Shown: positions 27,484 to 35,797, counted from the stretch's first letter. The stretch: 64,000 nt of DNA from PALSA-968 sp964387075 (GCA_964387075.1 CAYLVB010000001.1:186001-250000), one strand, 5' to 3'. The notes: a model not told the origin generated them from the letters alone. Made by a program: numbers and translations.

Positions 27484-28008
27484 TCAAAACTGACTTAAGA
27501 ATTTACTGAAATCCTTATTCCACTTTCCATTTTCATCCACCCACTCCGGCATCGCAAATAACTTTTCCCTGAATCCAGGAATTTTCACCGCCTTAATCCT
27601 TCCTGTTTTTACTACCGATCTTAAATAAACCGAAAGAGTTGTTTTCGGATCATTGTAAAAAGAATACTGCTTGTCCAGTTTCAGGAGGTGGCTGTGAATC
27701 TCCTTACTGGTAAGGGGTCTGTTTTCAACTGAAAGTAGGAACACAAACTTGGTCGAGTAAGGCCAGTCGGCCTTAAAACCTTCAAAATTCAGCCCTTTTT
27801 CTGTCTTTTCAGGGCTTTTCTCCTCTGCTGCCGGGGTTTTTGCCTTATCCAGTTTCTCCTGGAGCGCGTCAAGCTCTTCCCGCAACTCCAAAATATGGTC
27901 AATAAGCTCATTTTCCGACCATCCTTCGAATTCCTGACGGTCTTCCTGCCGTTTTAAATGGCGGTATTTATGCTTCCACGCTGATTTTTTTGGAGTATTT
28001 TCACTCAT
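27484..28008 (-). CDS. Hypothetical protein with winged-helix-like C-terminal part
   Basis: A 174-residue protein of unknown family. Residues 1-40 are basic and the 30-60 segment is a coiled coil ('ELIDHILELREELDALQEKL'). About 80-174 looks like a winged helix ('LTSKEIHSHLLKLDKQYSFY', 'LSVYLRSVVKTGRIKAV'), suggesting DNA binding. Divergent from the ImmA/IrrE gene across a 249-base AT-rich interval, so the two may share control of the element's switch. It lies outside the defence operon by 88 bases. Confidence 0.6.
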   Translation of the reverse strand: MSENTPKKSAWKHKYRHLKRQEDRQEFEGWSENELIDHILELREELDALQEKLDKAKTPAAEEKSPEKTEKGLNFEGFKADWPYSTKFVFLLSVENRPLTSKEIHSHLLKLDKQYSFYNDPKTTLSVYLRSVVKTGRIKAVKIPGFREKLFAMPEWVDENGKWNKDFSKFLSQF

Positions 28009-28197
28009 CTATATTTTATCTATAATAGTTTAATATTAGTTCTTCTATTAATCTAAATACAATTAATAGTATTTCTAAAACAAATCTATACATTTTTAAT
28101 AAACCTTTCACATAGATGAACTAATACCCAAAGTCAAAAAAGTTTTAAACCTCATTATCAACAAAATACACTTTTTTAAAAACTATTTTACGCACAT

Positions 28198-28205
28198 TAT
28201 ATTTG
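28198..28205 (+). promoter_or_regulatory. Putative -7 box for the XRE/ImmA gene
   Basis: TATATTTG fits TAnnTTTG and lies 52 bases before the ATG at 28258. No clear -33 TTTG is seen at the usual distance. The interval 28009-28257 is otherwise AT-rich with no gene and must hold divergent promoters. Confidence 0.4.
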
Positions 28206-28257
28206 TAATATGCAGAATAATTTTACTTTTGGTTTCGGAAATTGATTTTAGAAAAAG

Positions 28258-29292
28258 ATGGTAACCGAACAAAAAATAAATCCAAAGATGCTGATGCTTG
28301 CACGTGAGGCTCGTGGTTTAACACAACTTGAACTGGCTGATCTTGCAGGAATTAACCGTTCCAACATCAGTCGCTTTGAGCAGGATGAAATGGGCTTTAG
28401 CGATGATGTGCTGATAAAGTTGATTGAGGCTTTAAAGTTTCCTGAACACTTTTTCATGCAAAATGAAGAGGTGCTTCCGCCCGCATTATATCGCAGACGT
28501 GATAAAGTACCTGCAAAGGTTTTATCGTACATAGATGCGAACCTTAATATTTATCGTCTGAACATGCAGCGTTTGTTTGAGGCCATGAAACTGGAAGCAA
28601 AAGAAATTCCGTTGTTACCTGTTTCGGAAAACGGAACTCCGGCAGGCATTGCACAAAAACTTCGTAAAGTATGGAACATGCCAAAAGGCGAAGTGGCAAA
28701 TGTTATAGACCTTATTGAATCGCACGGTATCATGACACTTGCTGTTGATTTTAAAACGGATCGTGTGGATAGCCGTAGCATCTTGATTTCAAATAAGTAT
28801 CCGTTGATCTTTTACAACAAGGCTTTATTAGGAGATCGCTTGCGCTTCACCCTTGCCCACGAATTAGGGCATATATTAATGCACACAAGACAAGCATTAC
28901 TCTCAATAGAAGAAGTTGGACACGAAGCGAACTTGTTTGCTGCCGAATTTTTGATGCCTGAAAAGGAAATACAAGCGGATTTTAATGAAAACATTAACCT
29001 GGACTTGCTTGCACGATTAAAAAAGAAATGGAAAGTATCCATGCAAGCCATTCTTTACCGGGCAAATGATTTAAGTATGCTAACCGATAATCAAAAGCGT
29101 TACATCATTGGTCAATTCAATGCCCTTAAGATAAGAAGAAGAGAACCAGTTGAACTGGATATTGCAATTGAAAGAGGAAGCGCTGTACGTGATTTGATTA
29201 CACGCTACAGAACAAAACAAAAAATGAGTGTAAAGGAAATGGCCGACTTCTTTTACCTTGAACAAGAAGAGTTTTTAAGTCGGTACAATTAA
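28258..29292 (+). CDS. XRE-HTH / ImmA-IrrE metallopeptidase regulator
   Basis: A 344-residue protein. The N-terminal HTH (about 8-68, 'LTQLELADLAGINRSNISRF') is followed by an ImmA/IrrE zinc peptidase domain with HELGH at 201-205 and a third-ligand Glu in 'GHEANLFAAEFLMP'. In other elements ImmA-type peptidases cleave the cognate repressor after DNA damage and so trigger excision. Here both parts are one polypeptide. It heads the plus-strand genes of the element, so it likely governs their induction. Confidence 0.88.
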   Translation: MVTEQKINPKMLMLAREARGLTQLELADLAGINRSNISRFEQDEMGFSDDVLIKLIEALKFPEHFFMQNEEVLPPALYRRRDKVPAKVLSYIDANLNIYRLNMQRLFEAMKLEAKEIPLLPVSENGTPAGIAQKLRKVWNMPKGEVANVIDLIESHGIMTLAVDFKTDRVDSRSILISNKYPLIFYNKALLGDRLRFTLAHELGHILMHTRQALLSIEEVGHEANLFAAEFLMPEKEIQADFNENINLDLLARLKKKWKVSMQAILYRANDLSMLTDNQKRYIIGQFNALKIRRREPVELDIAIERGSAVRDLITRYRTKQKMSVKEMADFFYLEQEEFLSRYN

Positions 29293-29315
29293 TTAGTAAC
29301 TAAAATAATAGAGAT

Positions 29316-29531
29316 ATGAGTAGAGCAGAAATCAAACCGTTTACAAAAAAAGAGTTGGCTAATCTTTATGAAATAACGCCACATTGCTTCACAACTATGT
29401 TGGCTCCGTTTAATGAAAGCGTAGGTAAAAAGAATGGAAGGTATTATACCGTTAAGCAAGTAGAAAAAATATTTTCGCACTTAGGTTATCCCAACAGTTA
29501 TCTAAAGGATGAATTAGCAATTGCAAAGTAA
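29316..29531 (+). CDS. Small MerR/excisionase-like HTH protein (paralogue 1)
   Basis: A 71-residue basic protein: 'FTKKELANLYEITPHCFTTM' then 'GRYYTVKQVEKIFSHLGYP'. This is the pattern of a MerR-like or excisionase-like helix-turn-helix with a wing. It aligns over its whole length with the product at 31043-31258. Excisionase or DNA-bending roles are possible. It lies 23 bases after the ImmA/IrrE gene and one base before the SEC-C gene. Confidence 0.65.
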   Translation: MSRAEIKPFTKKELANLYEITPHCFTTMLAPFNESVGKKNGRYYTVKQVEKIFSHLGYPNSYLKDELAIAK

Positions 29532-29532
29532 A

Positions 29533-30201
29533 ATGTTACCTGAAGTCCCAACAGAAGTTAATCCATTTGTAGAGAAAGTGCTTGATAAAATCAATGCAGA
29601 GTTCGATCCTGAATTTATTCCAGTCATCCCTGAACCTTATGCAAAACCCGAAAATTGTTTTGGTAATGTAGATGAAAAAGTAAAACGTGACGGAGGAAAA
29701 GTTCATTATGGATGGGCTATATTTCAATCGAGTATTATCTGCGAAGCGGAGAGACATGCTGTTTGGGAAAATGAAAACGAAGAATTAATTGACATTACTC
29801 CGAGAGAGTTCGGATTTGAAAAAATAATGTTTGTATCTGACAATAATTTAGTTTACCGAGGGCAGCTCATCGATAATGCACGAATCAACATTACAAATAA
29901 TAAACTCGTTGATGACTATATTAAACTGTGCGAAACATTAGAATTCTTTTATACCTATGGTACACGCCTGAATGATGATATGCTGAATGTTCCTGAACCG
30001 GCATTAACATTAACCTTTCAATATCAAAATTTGAAAAACATGTTTCAAGCATATTTATATCAGGGAGGAACAGAGCAAACACCGTGTTTATGCGGAAGTG
30101 GAGTTAAGTATAAAAAATGTCACGGCAAGAATTTGAGAGTTAATTTTCAGAATGATCTTTCAAAAGTGAGCAAAGTGCTTAAAGAAAGACCTCTTGCTTA
30201 A
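29533..30201 (+). CDS. SEC-C motif protein
   Basis: A 222-residue protein with a C-terminal SEC-C zinc motif ('CLCGSGVKYKKCHGK', CxC...C-H). The same motif occurs at the end of SecA and in many small proteins that bind ribosomes or other partners. The rest is unrecognised. ATG 29533 lies directly after the preceding TAA; an in-frame TTG at 29521 inside the previous gene is less likely. A terminator follows at 30230. Confidence 0.7.
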   Translation: MLPEVPTEVNPFVEKVLDKINAEFDPEFIPVIPEPYAKPENCFGNVDEKVKRDGGKVHYGWAIFQSSIICEAERHAVWENENEELIDITPREFGFEKIMFVSDNNLVYRGQLIDNARINITNNKLVDDYIKLCETLEFFYTYGTRLNDDMLNVPEPALTLTFQYQNLKNMFQAYLYQGGTEQTPCLCGSGVKYKKCHGKNLRVNFQNDLSKVSKVLKERPLA

Positions 30202-30229
30202 AAATATTTATTGAGACAAATTTAGACAT

Positions 30230-30253
30230 TGCCGGACATTCTCCGGCATTTTT
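30230..30253 (+). terminator. Rho-independent terminator after the SEC-C gene
   Basis: TGCCGGA (30230-30236), loop CATTC, TCCGGCA (30242-30248), then TTTTT. It closes the ImmA-HTH-SEC-C transcript and separates it from the virus-like block. Confidence 0.75.
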
Positions 30254-30404
30254 GTTTTCTCTACAAAGCACTTGATGGACAAGCGTAACCACTTACGATA
30301 AAAAAATCAAATTACATCAAGTTACATGCTTTTTTTCAAAATTTCTCGAATTACATCTAACAATTTTTAGTAGTAGGTAATTGAATCCAGTTATGGGTAA
30401 TAAC

Positions 30405-30447
30405 CGGAAAGTGCCCCTTTGAGTTGTCGCAACTTTGTTCTCGTAAT
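30405..30447 (+). promoter_or_regulatory. Promoter-like module A (CGGAAAGTG-N16-CAACTTTGT-N3-CGTAA)
   Basis: CGGAAAGTG (ending 30413), 16 bases, CAACTTTGT (30430-30438), three bases, CGTAA. The same words with the same spacing recur at 31309-31350 before another gene of the block. CAACTTTG resembles the TAnnTTTG -7 box, so the module is probably a shared promoter or activator site for element genes. Confidence 0.55.
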
Positions 30448-30479
30448 CACTAAACGAGTAACAAATAAAAACAATTCAT

Positions 30480-31040
30480 ATGAGCGCAGTTAGAAAAACA
30501 CAAACGAAAAAAGAAGCAAAAGTAATTCAGTTAAAACTCATAAGAGGAGGCCGCACTCCTGATCTTGATAAACTGGTTCATGGATTATGGACTTTAGCTT
30601 ACAGTTCATTATGGAACAACAAAGAGTTTTCCATTAACGAAACGGAACAATTAAAAGATTTGCTTGTAGAGCATTTTAAAAACAACAAAAACTGCAAACG
30701 AAATTTCAAAGACCTTGTTGAACGCATCTGTTTGGCAAAGCGTTTTGTGTCCCGCAGAAAAGGAAGATACATTTCCAAACCAATCGACTGGTTAAACATT
30801 AACTACCGAAACGGACTAGCAGGAACAGCTTCTTGGTTAGAAGAAGTAAAAGAACAACGCAAATTGGTTCCCCACTACAACGAAGGCATCACCACACTGG
30901 CAAACGGTATTTTAAAATACATGGAGTCGCCAAATATTATGGTATTCCTTCGCTACCGTAAAATGCTAATCGAACAAAAACAATTCGATCTTCTTCAAAT
31001 TTTCCAGATCACCATTATTAACCTTCAATACATCCTTTAA
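30480..31040 (+). CDS. Hypothetical basic protein heading the plus-strand block
   Basis: A 186-residue Lys/Arg-rich helical protein, unknown family. It has 'LVERICLAKRFVSRRKGRYI' in the middle and two hydrophobic helices at the end, without a signal peptide. First gene after promoter-like module A and two bases ahead of the second mini-HTH gene. A DNA-binding or replication-associated role is conceivable from charge alone. Confidence 0.6.
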   Translation: MSAVRKTQTKKEAKVIQLKLIRGGRTPDLDKLVHGLWTLAYSSLWNNKEFSINETEQLKDLLVEHFKNNKNCKRNFKDLVERICLAKRFVSRRKGRYISKPIDWLNINYRNGLAGTASWLEEVKEQRKLVPHYNEGITTLANGILKYMESPNIMVFLRYRKMLIEQKQFDLLQIFQITIINLQYIL

Positions 31041-31042
31041 TC

Positions 31043-31258
31043 ATGAACGAGCAAATAAAAGAAAGAACATTCATTTTAAAAACTTATACACGCAAGGAAC
31101 TGCGTGAGATTTACGGTGTACCTCCTAAAACATTTCAAAGATGGTTAGAACCATTCAATGAAGCATGGGGAATGAAAAATAAACGCTACTTAACTATTGA
31201 GCAAGTGCGAAAAATTGTAGAACAGTTCGGAATCCCCGGAGAATTGAAAGCCAAATAA
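31043..31258 (+). CDS. Small MerR/excisionase-like HTH protein (paralogue 2)
   Basis: A 71-residue protein paralogous to the product at 29316: 'YTRKELREIYGVPPKTFQRW' followed by 'KRYLTIEQVRKIVEQFGIPG'. The shared frame K-E-L-x-x-x-Y ... F ... R-Y-x-T-x-x-Q-V suggests an HTH with a C-terminal wing. Position between the two promoter-like modules suggests it could act on them. Confidence 0.65.
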   Translation: MNEQIKERTFILKTYTRKELREIYGVPPKTFQRWLEPFNEAWGMKNKRYLTIEQVRKIVEQFGIPGELKAK

Positions 31259-31308
31259 ATCCATTTGAGTGCAAAAGAATTCAGAAGATGGACAACCGCT
31301 TACCAAAG

Positions 31309-31350
31309 CGGAAAGTGAGTCAGACCACTGCTACAACTTTGTATCCGTAA
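31309..31350 (+). promoter_or_regulatory. Promoter-like module B (CGGAAAGTG-N16-CAACTTTGT-N3-CGTAA)
   Basis: CGGAAAGTG (ending 31317), 16 bases, CAACTTTGT (31334-31342), three bases, CGTAA. Spacing is identical to module A. It lies just before the first gene of the long overlapping series and is followed by AAGGAGG, an unusually strong Shine-Dalgarno for this phylum. Confidence 0.55.
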
Positions 31351-31368
31351 ACTAAAAAAGGAGGCATT

Positions 31369-31554
31369 ATGAAAGAAAATCAAACAAGCACAGACAGCAC
31401 AAGCAATATGTTTCTCACCGGGACAATTCTGCTTGCTAACCTGGACTACTCAGGTCTTGCCGATTATGCGTTTAAAGCACTTGTAGGCGGAGTGATATGG
31501 ATGTCATTCAAAGTGGCGGGAGATTATATCAGTGAACGATTAAAAAGAAAGTAA
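31369..31554 (+). CDS. Small membrane protein
   Basis: A 61-residue protein with one or two hydrophobic segments ('MFLTGTILLANLDYSG' and 'FKALVGGVIWMSFKVAG'). It is preceded by AAGGAGG seven bases before the ATG. Its TAA overlaps the next ATG (TAATG). Unknown; it opens the long coupled series, and small TM proteins of this type are common in virions with an internal membrane. Confidence 0.6.
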   Translation: MKENQTSTDSTSNMFLTGTILLANLDYSGLADYAFKALVGGVIWMSFKVAGDYISERLKRK

Positions 31555-32045
31555 TGGAGACTTGGAAAAAAATAGCGGTAGGAACAGTAGTGGGCGGTGC
31601 GCTCATTGGCGGGACGGTGTATGTGGTGCGCCTGAATAAAATGAATGCAGAACTGGAAACTGTACCGATGGCAAAAATACACAAGCTTGATCTTTCAGGG
31701 TTAACAATCAGAGTTGACGTGCAGTTAAAAAATCCGACACGCACTCCATTTAAAATCAAGTTCCCTTTTATCAAGCTCGTGTACAAAGGCACAACGGTTG
31801 GCTCTTCGCAGGTAATTGACAAAGACATCAGCATCCCCGCTTTCGGTGAGGCAGTAGTTGAACAAATGATGATACGAGTTCCGCTGATGAATATTTTTTC
31901 TCTGTCGGGTAGTTTGTTAAGAGCCATACAAAACAAAGAGCCGGTGAAGATTGATGTCAAGACACTCACAACAATTGATTTGGGTTGGAAAAAAGTTCCT
32001 TACACAAAAACAGATACACTAACACTTAGTCAGCCAAAAGCATAA
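31554..32045 (+). CDS. TM-anchored LEA14-like beta-sandwich protein
   Basis: A 163-residue protein with an N-terminal TM helix (about 7-26, 'IAVGTVVGGALIGGTVYVV') and a beta-rich body: 'LSGLTIRVDVQLKNPTRTPF' and 'DKDISIPAFGEAVVEQMMIRV' are the typical alternation of LEA type 2/WHy domains. Coupled at both ends by TAATG overlaps. Likely an envelope or virion-membrane protein; no enzyme motif. Confidence 0.65.
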   Translation: METWKKIAVGTVVGGALIGGTVYVVRLNKMNAELETVPMAKIHKLDLSGLTIRVDVQLKNPTRTPFKIKFPFIKLVYKGTTVGSSQVIDKDISIPAFGEAVVEQMMIRVPLMNIFSLSGSLLRAIQNKEPVKIDVKTLTTIDLGWKKVPYTKTDTLTLSQPKA

Positions 32046-33862
32046 TGGAACGCAGAGAAGAAGTAAAAATAAAAAGCGGTGCAGAGTTCGATCATCTTTT
32101 CCCAAAGGCAATGCTGATGACCATTACCAAAAAGGAAGGTGCTACGGTTGCGGACACAATTCGCTTCATTCCGCAGGCGGTAAGAGAAACGCTTTTTCAT
32201 ACTGATAAAATTGCAAAGCAGTTAAAGCGAAATACGGTGTATGAAACCTGCAAAGCAATATGGCAATTTGTTTACGACCACATCGCTTACCGCAAAGATG
32301 AAGATGGAAAGGAACAAATCAGAAGCCCGGCAAGAGCATGGCACGACAGGAAATACGGAGTGGATTGCGATTGTTACACGGTGTTTATCAGCAGTATCCT
32401 GAGCAATTTAAAAATCAGGCACATCCTGCGAATCACCAAATACAAAGAGGATCACTTTCAGCACATCTACCCGATTGTTCCTTTAGGCGATGGCAGCTAT
32501 ATCACCATCGATTGTGTAGTGAGACATTTTGATTACGAAGAACCCTACAGCGAAAAAAAAGACACAAAAATGGACTTAGAATATTTAAACGGAGTCAACG
32601 ACTCCTCAAACAAAAACATCGATGCTGTTGAACTGATCGGAATATATGATGACCGTGAAGCGATGGCAGAACTCGGCAGGCTTTTCAAAAAGAAAGCCGG
32701 AGGTGGCGCACCAAAACAAAAAAGCGGAGGCTTCAAACAAGTTTTCAAAAAAGGAGCGATAAAAGAAGCCTATAAAAAAGGCGGTATCAAAGCGGTGGCA
32801 AAAATGGGCTTGCACATCACCAACCGTTTAAACCCTGCAACGGTGCTTATCCGCAACGGAATTTTAATCGCTCTTAAAACAAACATGTTCAAGATAGCTC
32901 AACGTCTGCGCTATGCATACCTGAGTGATGATGAAGCCCGCAAGCGTGGAATTGACATGGCAAAGTTTGCAAGACTGAAACAGGTTAAAGACAAACTGCA
33001 AGGCATCTTCTACGGTGCAGGTGGAATTCCTGAAAACTTCCAAAAGGCTATCCTTACCGGAAGAGGTAATCGTGACAAACAAGTAAGCGGACTCGGATAT
33101 GTTGCCGATGACATGAGCGGGCTTGACAAATATTCTTCAACAGAAGAGTTGTTAGGTAGCGATATCTATAAAAGCGAAGCCTTGGATCAGTTAAACGGAC
33201 TTGGTGAACCCTACTCGGCAGCAGCATCCGTAACAGCAGCAACCACAATCCTTACAGCGATTGCAGGATTATTAAAAGGAATCGGAAACATCCTTCCTAA
33301 AAAAGACAAAGGAGCAAAAGACTTTGAAGAAGGCGGTGGCGAAGGTGGCGGAGGCGAATCAGGCGGTGGTGGTGCAGAAAGCGGAGGAGAAACTTCTACC
33401 TCTTCATCAGGAGAAAGTGGTGGATCTGCGGATATGAATTTCGACAGCGGAAGTTCAAACAGCAGTAAACCGATGGTTACCACGAAAACAAGTGCGCCTT
33501 CACAAAACGAAGATAGTGGTGGCGGTGGAGACAGCGGTGGCGGAGATACAGGAGGAGACAGTTCCGGTGATTCAGGAAGCGCAAATAAATCTTCAAACAG
33601 AGAAGCTTCATCAGGAGGTGATACTTCAAAGCCTGAAGGATTCTGGGACAAGAATAAGAAATGGATCAAGCCAGTAGGCATCGGAGTTGGCGCATTAGGC
33701 TTGATATACGCAGGATACCGAATGGTCACCGGAAGTAAAAAAGAAACAGCGAAACCCGCACTTTCAGGAATTCCAAAGAGCAAGAAGCAAAAGAAGAAAG
33801 GAGGTAAAAAGGCAGCGGTAAAGAGTAAAAAACAAAAGAAGCAGGCAGTTGAATTGCTTTAA
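32045..33862 (+). CDS. Transglutaminase-like protein with Gly/Ser-rich tail and TM
   Basis: A 605-residue protein. The N-terminal transglutaminase/cysteine-protease-like domain shows Cys110 ('YGVDCDCYTVFISS'), His140 ('FQHIYPIV') and Asp156 ('YITIDCVV'). A basic helical middle follows, then a long Gly/Ser/Glu-rich low-complexity stretch, a TM-like segment ('KPVGIGVGALGLIYAGY') and a Lys-rich end. The domain order suggests a processing or cross-linking enzyme tethered at a membrane. No characterised protein with this architecture comes to mind. Third gene of the coupled series. Confidence 0.7.
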   Translation: MERREEVKIKSGAEFDHLFPKAMLMTITKKEGATVADTIRFIPQAVRETLFHTDKIAKQLKRNTVYETCKAIWQFVYDHIAYRKDEDGKEQIRSPARAWHDRKYGVDCDCYTVFISSILSNLKIRHILRITKYKEDHFQHIYPIVPLGDGSYITIDCVVRHFDYEEPYSEKKDTKMDLEYLNGVNDSSNKNIDAVELIGIYDDREAMAELGRLFKKKAGGGAPKQKSGGFKQVFKKGAIKEAYKKGGIKAVAKMGLHITNRLNPATVLIRNGILIALKTNMFKIAQRLRYAYLSDDEARKRGIDMAKFARLKQVKDKLQGIFYGAGGIPENFQKAILTGRGNRDKQVSGLGYVADDMSGLDKYSSTEELLGSDIYKSEALDQLNGLGEPYSAAASVTAATTILTAIAGLLKGIGNILPKKDKGAKDFEEGGGEGGGGESGGGGAESGGETSTSSSGESGGSADMNFDSGSSNSSKPMVTTKTSAPSQNEDSGGGGDSGGGDTGGDSSGDSGSANKSSNREASSGGDTSKPEGFWDKNKKWIKPVGIGVGALGLIYAGYRMVTGSKKETAKPALSGIPKSKKQKKKGGKKAAVKSKKQKKQAVELL

Positions 33863-33889
33863 TAAAACAACAAAGAAAAAATCAAAAAC

Positions 33890-34516
33890 ATGAAGAAGAA
33901 AAATTCATACGAGAAAAAAGCGCAGAAAAAACAACTCCTTGAAGGAGTCGCTGCGGAGCATGCCAAAGGCGATATCAAAAAGACCGCACTGGAAACAGGT
34001 CGTGATATTTTGATCGGTGCAGTTGGCGGTGGCTTGGCAGGTGCGGTACTCGGACGTTCTTCCTTCTTGGTGGGAATTGCTGTAACAGGTGTTGGTCATT
34101 ACATGGGCAGTAATGGAGCAGCAGCTTTCGGTGTGGGCATGATGGCTTCGGGCGGTTATCAGGCAGTTGCCGGGGCAATGAACGGAACAGAAAAAGAAGG
34201 CTTCGAAGGCGTGAAAGAACGCATGGCAGCTTTCAAAGAAGAGTTCAAACGAAAACTGTTCCTTGACAAAATCATCAAGAGTAAAAAGAAAGAAGAAGAT
34301 AAATCCGAAGAAGGCACAAATGGTATGGGCGAAGTTCAATACTTCACTTATCCCAACGGCAAAGAACTGGAAGGCGCAGCCGATCACTTGAATGTGTTAG
34401 ACCGCATCGAAAAACAGGTGGAAGAATCAGCCAAAAAATTTGAAGCCAAACAATCTGTTTCAGGCGGATTGGAAGGAGAAATGGGAATGCTGGACATCAG
34501 TGAACAGAATTTCTAA
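33890..34516 (+). CDS. Membrane protein with Gly/Ala-rich hydrophobic core
   Basis: A 208-residue protein. A basic N-terminus precedes a hydrophobic Gly-rich region (about 37-95: 'ILIGAVGGGLAGAVLGRSSF', 'VAGAMNG'), resembling proteins that insert in or bend membranes. A charged helical tail follows. Unknown family. 27 bases after the transglutaminase-like gene and 61 before the candidate capsid gene. Confidence 0.6.
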   Translation: MKKKNSYEKKAQKKQLLEGVAAEHAKGDIKKTALETGRDILIGAVGGGLAGAVLGRSSFLVGIAVTGVGHYMGSNGAAAFGVGMMASGGYQAVAGAMNGTEKEGFEGVKERMAAFKEEFKRKLFLDKIIKSKKKEEDKSEEGTNGMGEVQYFTYPNGKELEGAADHLNVLDRIEKQVEESAKKFEAKQSVSGGLEGEMGMLDISEQNF

Positions 34517-34577
34517 ACCTGAAAAACATCATCATCACAAAAAAGAAAATAATTAATAACCATAAAAACGAAACATT

Positions 34578-35297
34578 ATGTTAGGCGTATTAGACGGAGT
34601 AGAAGAATACAACAATGCAGGAGCCTTATTAGGTTTGGATGCAGTTGACAATGAAGAATTGCTTGGCGCATTAAGACGCATGAATCCAATTCAGCGCATG
34701 CGTACCATCAACAAACTGGCAAGCGGTGTTCCTGCAAGCAAAGGATCACGTGCCGAAATGGAAAAACATTTTAATGAGTTGCCACAGCACATTAAAGATG
34801 GTTTATTAAAAGGCGAGTTGCGTTTGGCTGATACTGTAATCTACAGCATCAAAGCGGTGAACTCAAAAACCATCAAGATGTTTGAAACACAAGATGACAA
34901 AGAGGTTGGCTTGCGTAACATCAGCAATGCGAAATTGCCAAAGAACCAAGCCTTGCTTGTAAGCGGAATCTTTTTGCTTGCCGGAATTCCTGCCGAAGTA
35001 AACAAGGATAAAATCATCGGAGCGAAATACGATGGCATTGAAGATTTCGCTGCTTTATCAAACGGAGAGTTCTCTTTGAAAAGCAACAAAAAAATCATCA
35101 TGCCGGAAACCGTGAACACCATTTTTAAAACCAAAACAATGAACACTGTTCCTGTAGGGTATTACAAACTGGCAAACCCACGCATGATCCACGATGATAT
35201 CCTGATTGAAGCAACCATCGACTTGGGTTCAATGGAGGGCTTAGACCCGAAAACCCATGTGTATGTTGGATTGCATGGCACTATCACTACTCCATAA
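34578..35297 (+). CDS. Beta-rich protein, candidate major structural (capsid) protein
   Basis: A 239-residue protein, no recognised family. A helical N-terminus (1-75) is followed by alternating beta strands ('LADTVIYSIKAV', 'KNQALLVSGIFLLAG', 'GEFSLKSNKKIIMP', 'HDDILIEATIDLG') and ends 'THVYVGLHGTITTP'. It has its own leader, and a strong stem-loop follows, both typical of an abundantly made product. Size and strand pattern suit a jelly-roll capsid protein of a tail-less virus. This is an inference from context and not a homology call. Confidence 0.5.
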   Translation: MLGVLDGVEEYNNAGALLGLDAVDNEELLGALRRMNPIQRMRTINKLASGVPASKGSRAEMEKHFNELPQHIKDGLLKGELRLADTVIYSIKAVNSKTIKMFETQDDKEVGLRNISNAKLPKNQALLVSGIFLLAGIPAEVNKDKIIGAKYDGIEDFAALSNGEFSLKSNKKIIMPETVNTIFKTKTMNTVPVGYYKLANPRMIHDDILIEATIDLGSMEGLDPKTHVYVGLHGTITTP

Positions 35298-35305
35298 CCG
35301 GGGTA

Positions 35306-35356
35306 CTGAGTCCGAAGTTACGCAGCCACATGTGCTGCGTAACTCGGAGGACTCAG
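35306..35356 (+). promoter_or_regulatory. Long stem-loop after the candidate capsid gene
   Basis: CTGAGTCC...AGTTACGCAG, loop around CACATG, CTGCGTAACT...GGACTCAG form a stem of about 20 pairs with small internal bulges. A second short hairpin (GTGTC-AG-GACAC, 35365-35376) follows. No T-run ends it, so it is more likely an mRNA stabiliser or partial attenuator that sets output of the gene before it. Confidence 0.65.
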
Positions 35357-35410
35357 GGCATCAGTGTCAGGGACACTTCCAATTATTAAAAACAATAAAA
35401 ACAAAAAGAG

Positions 35411-35797
35411 ATGTTAAAACCAGTAAAGAAACGCTTTGACCTTCAGGTGACAGATGCAAACAAGACGGTAAGCAAAACTTACGAGCTTGATAAAAACATA
35501 AAGGCAGTGAATGGTGTGCTGATTACATCGGATAAGGACGACCTGCTTTATTTCAGGGGAACACAAAAGATTGAGATCAACAAAGAAGAGTTCTTCCCTG
35601 ATAATTACGAAAGCAAACTGCTTATGTCCGGAATCAATGTAGCACCAAAACAACGCTACTATGATTTAGGAAATGTAGCACCGGGAAATGGCTTGGTAAA
35701 ACTCACCTTCACCGATACCGATGATTTGAGAACGCCCTTTGCTCCTTACCGTGTGTCCTTATACCTGGACTGTGAAATGGAGGATGAATTATCATGA
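35411..35797 (+). CDS. Beta-rich hypothetical protein, candidate structural
   Basis: A 128-residue protein of unknown family: 'KRFDLQVTDANKTVSKTYEL', 'AVNGVLITSDKDDLLYFRG', 'RYYDLGNVAPGN', 'APYRVSLYLDCEMED'. All strands and turns, no TM or signal peptide, so probably a soluble beta-sandwich. First gene after the stem-loop; its end overlaps the next gene by ATGA. Confidence 0.55.
   Translation: MLKPVKKRFDLQVTDANKTVSKTYELDKNIKAVNGVLITSDKDDLLYFRGTQKIEINKEEFFPDNYESKLLMSGINVAPKQRYYDLGNVAPGNGLVKLTFTDTDDLRTPFAPYRVSLYLDCEMEDELS

Noticed and set aside
30301..30380. Short repeated ATTACATC/TTACATG words considered as a CRISPR or iteron array
   Set aside because: Only three loose copies with irregular spacing; no repeat-spacer structure or replication gene beside them.
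33211..33783. Long minus-strand reading frame rich in Pro and Ser opposite the transglutaminase-like gene
   Set aside because: It mirrors the Gly/Ser-rich codons of the real gene; the coupled overlaps and domain content support the plus strand.
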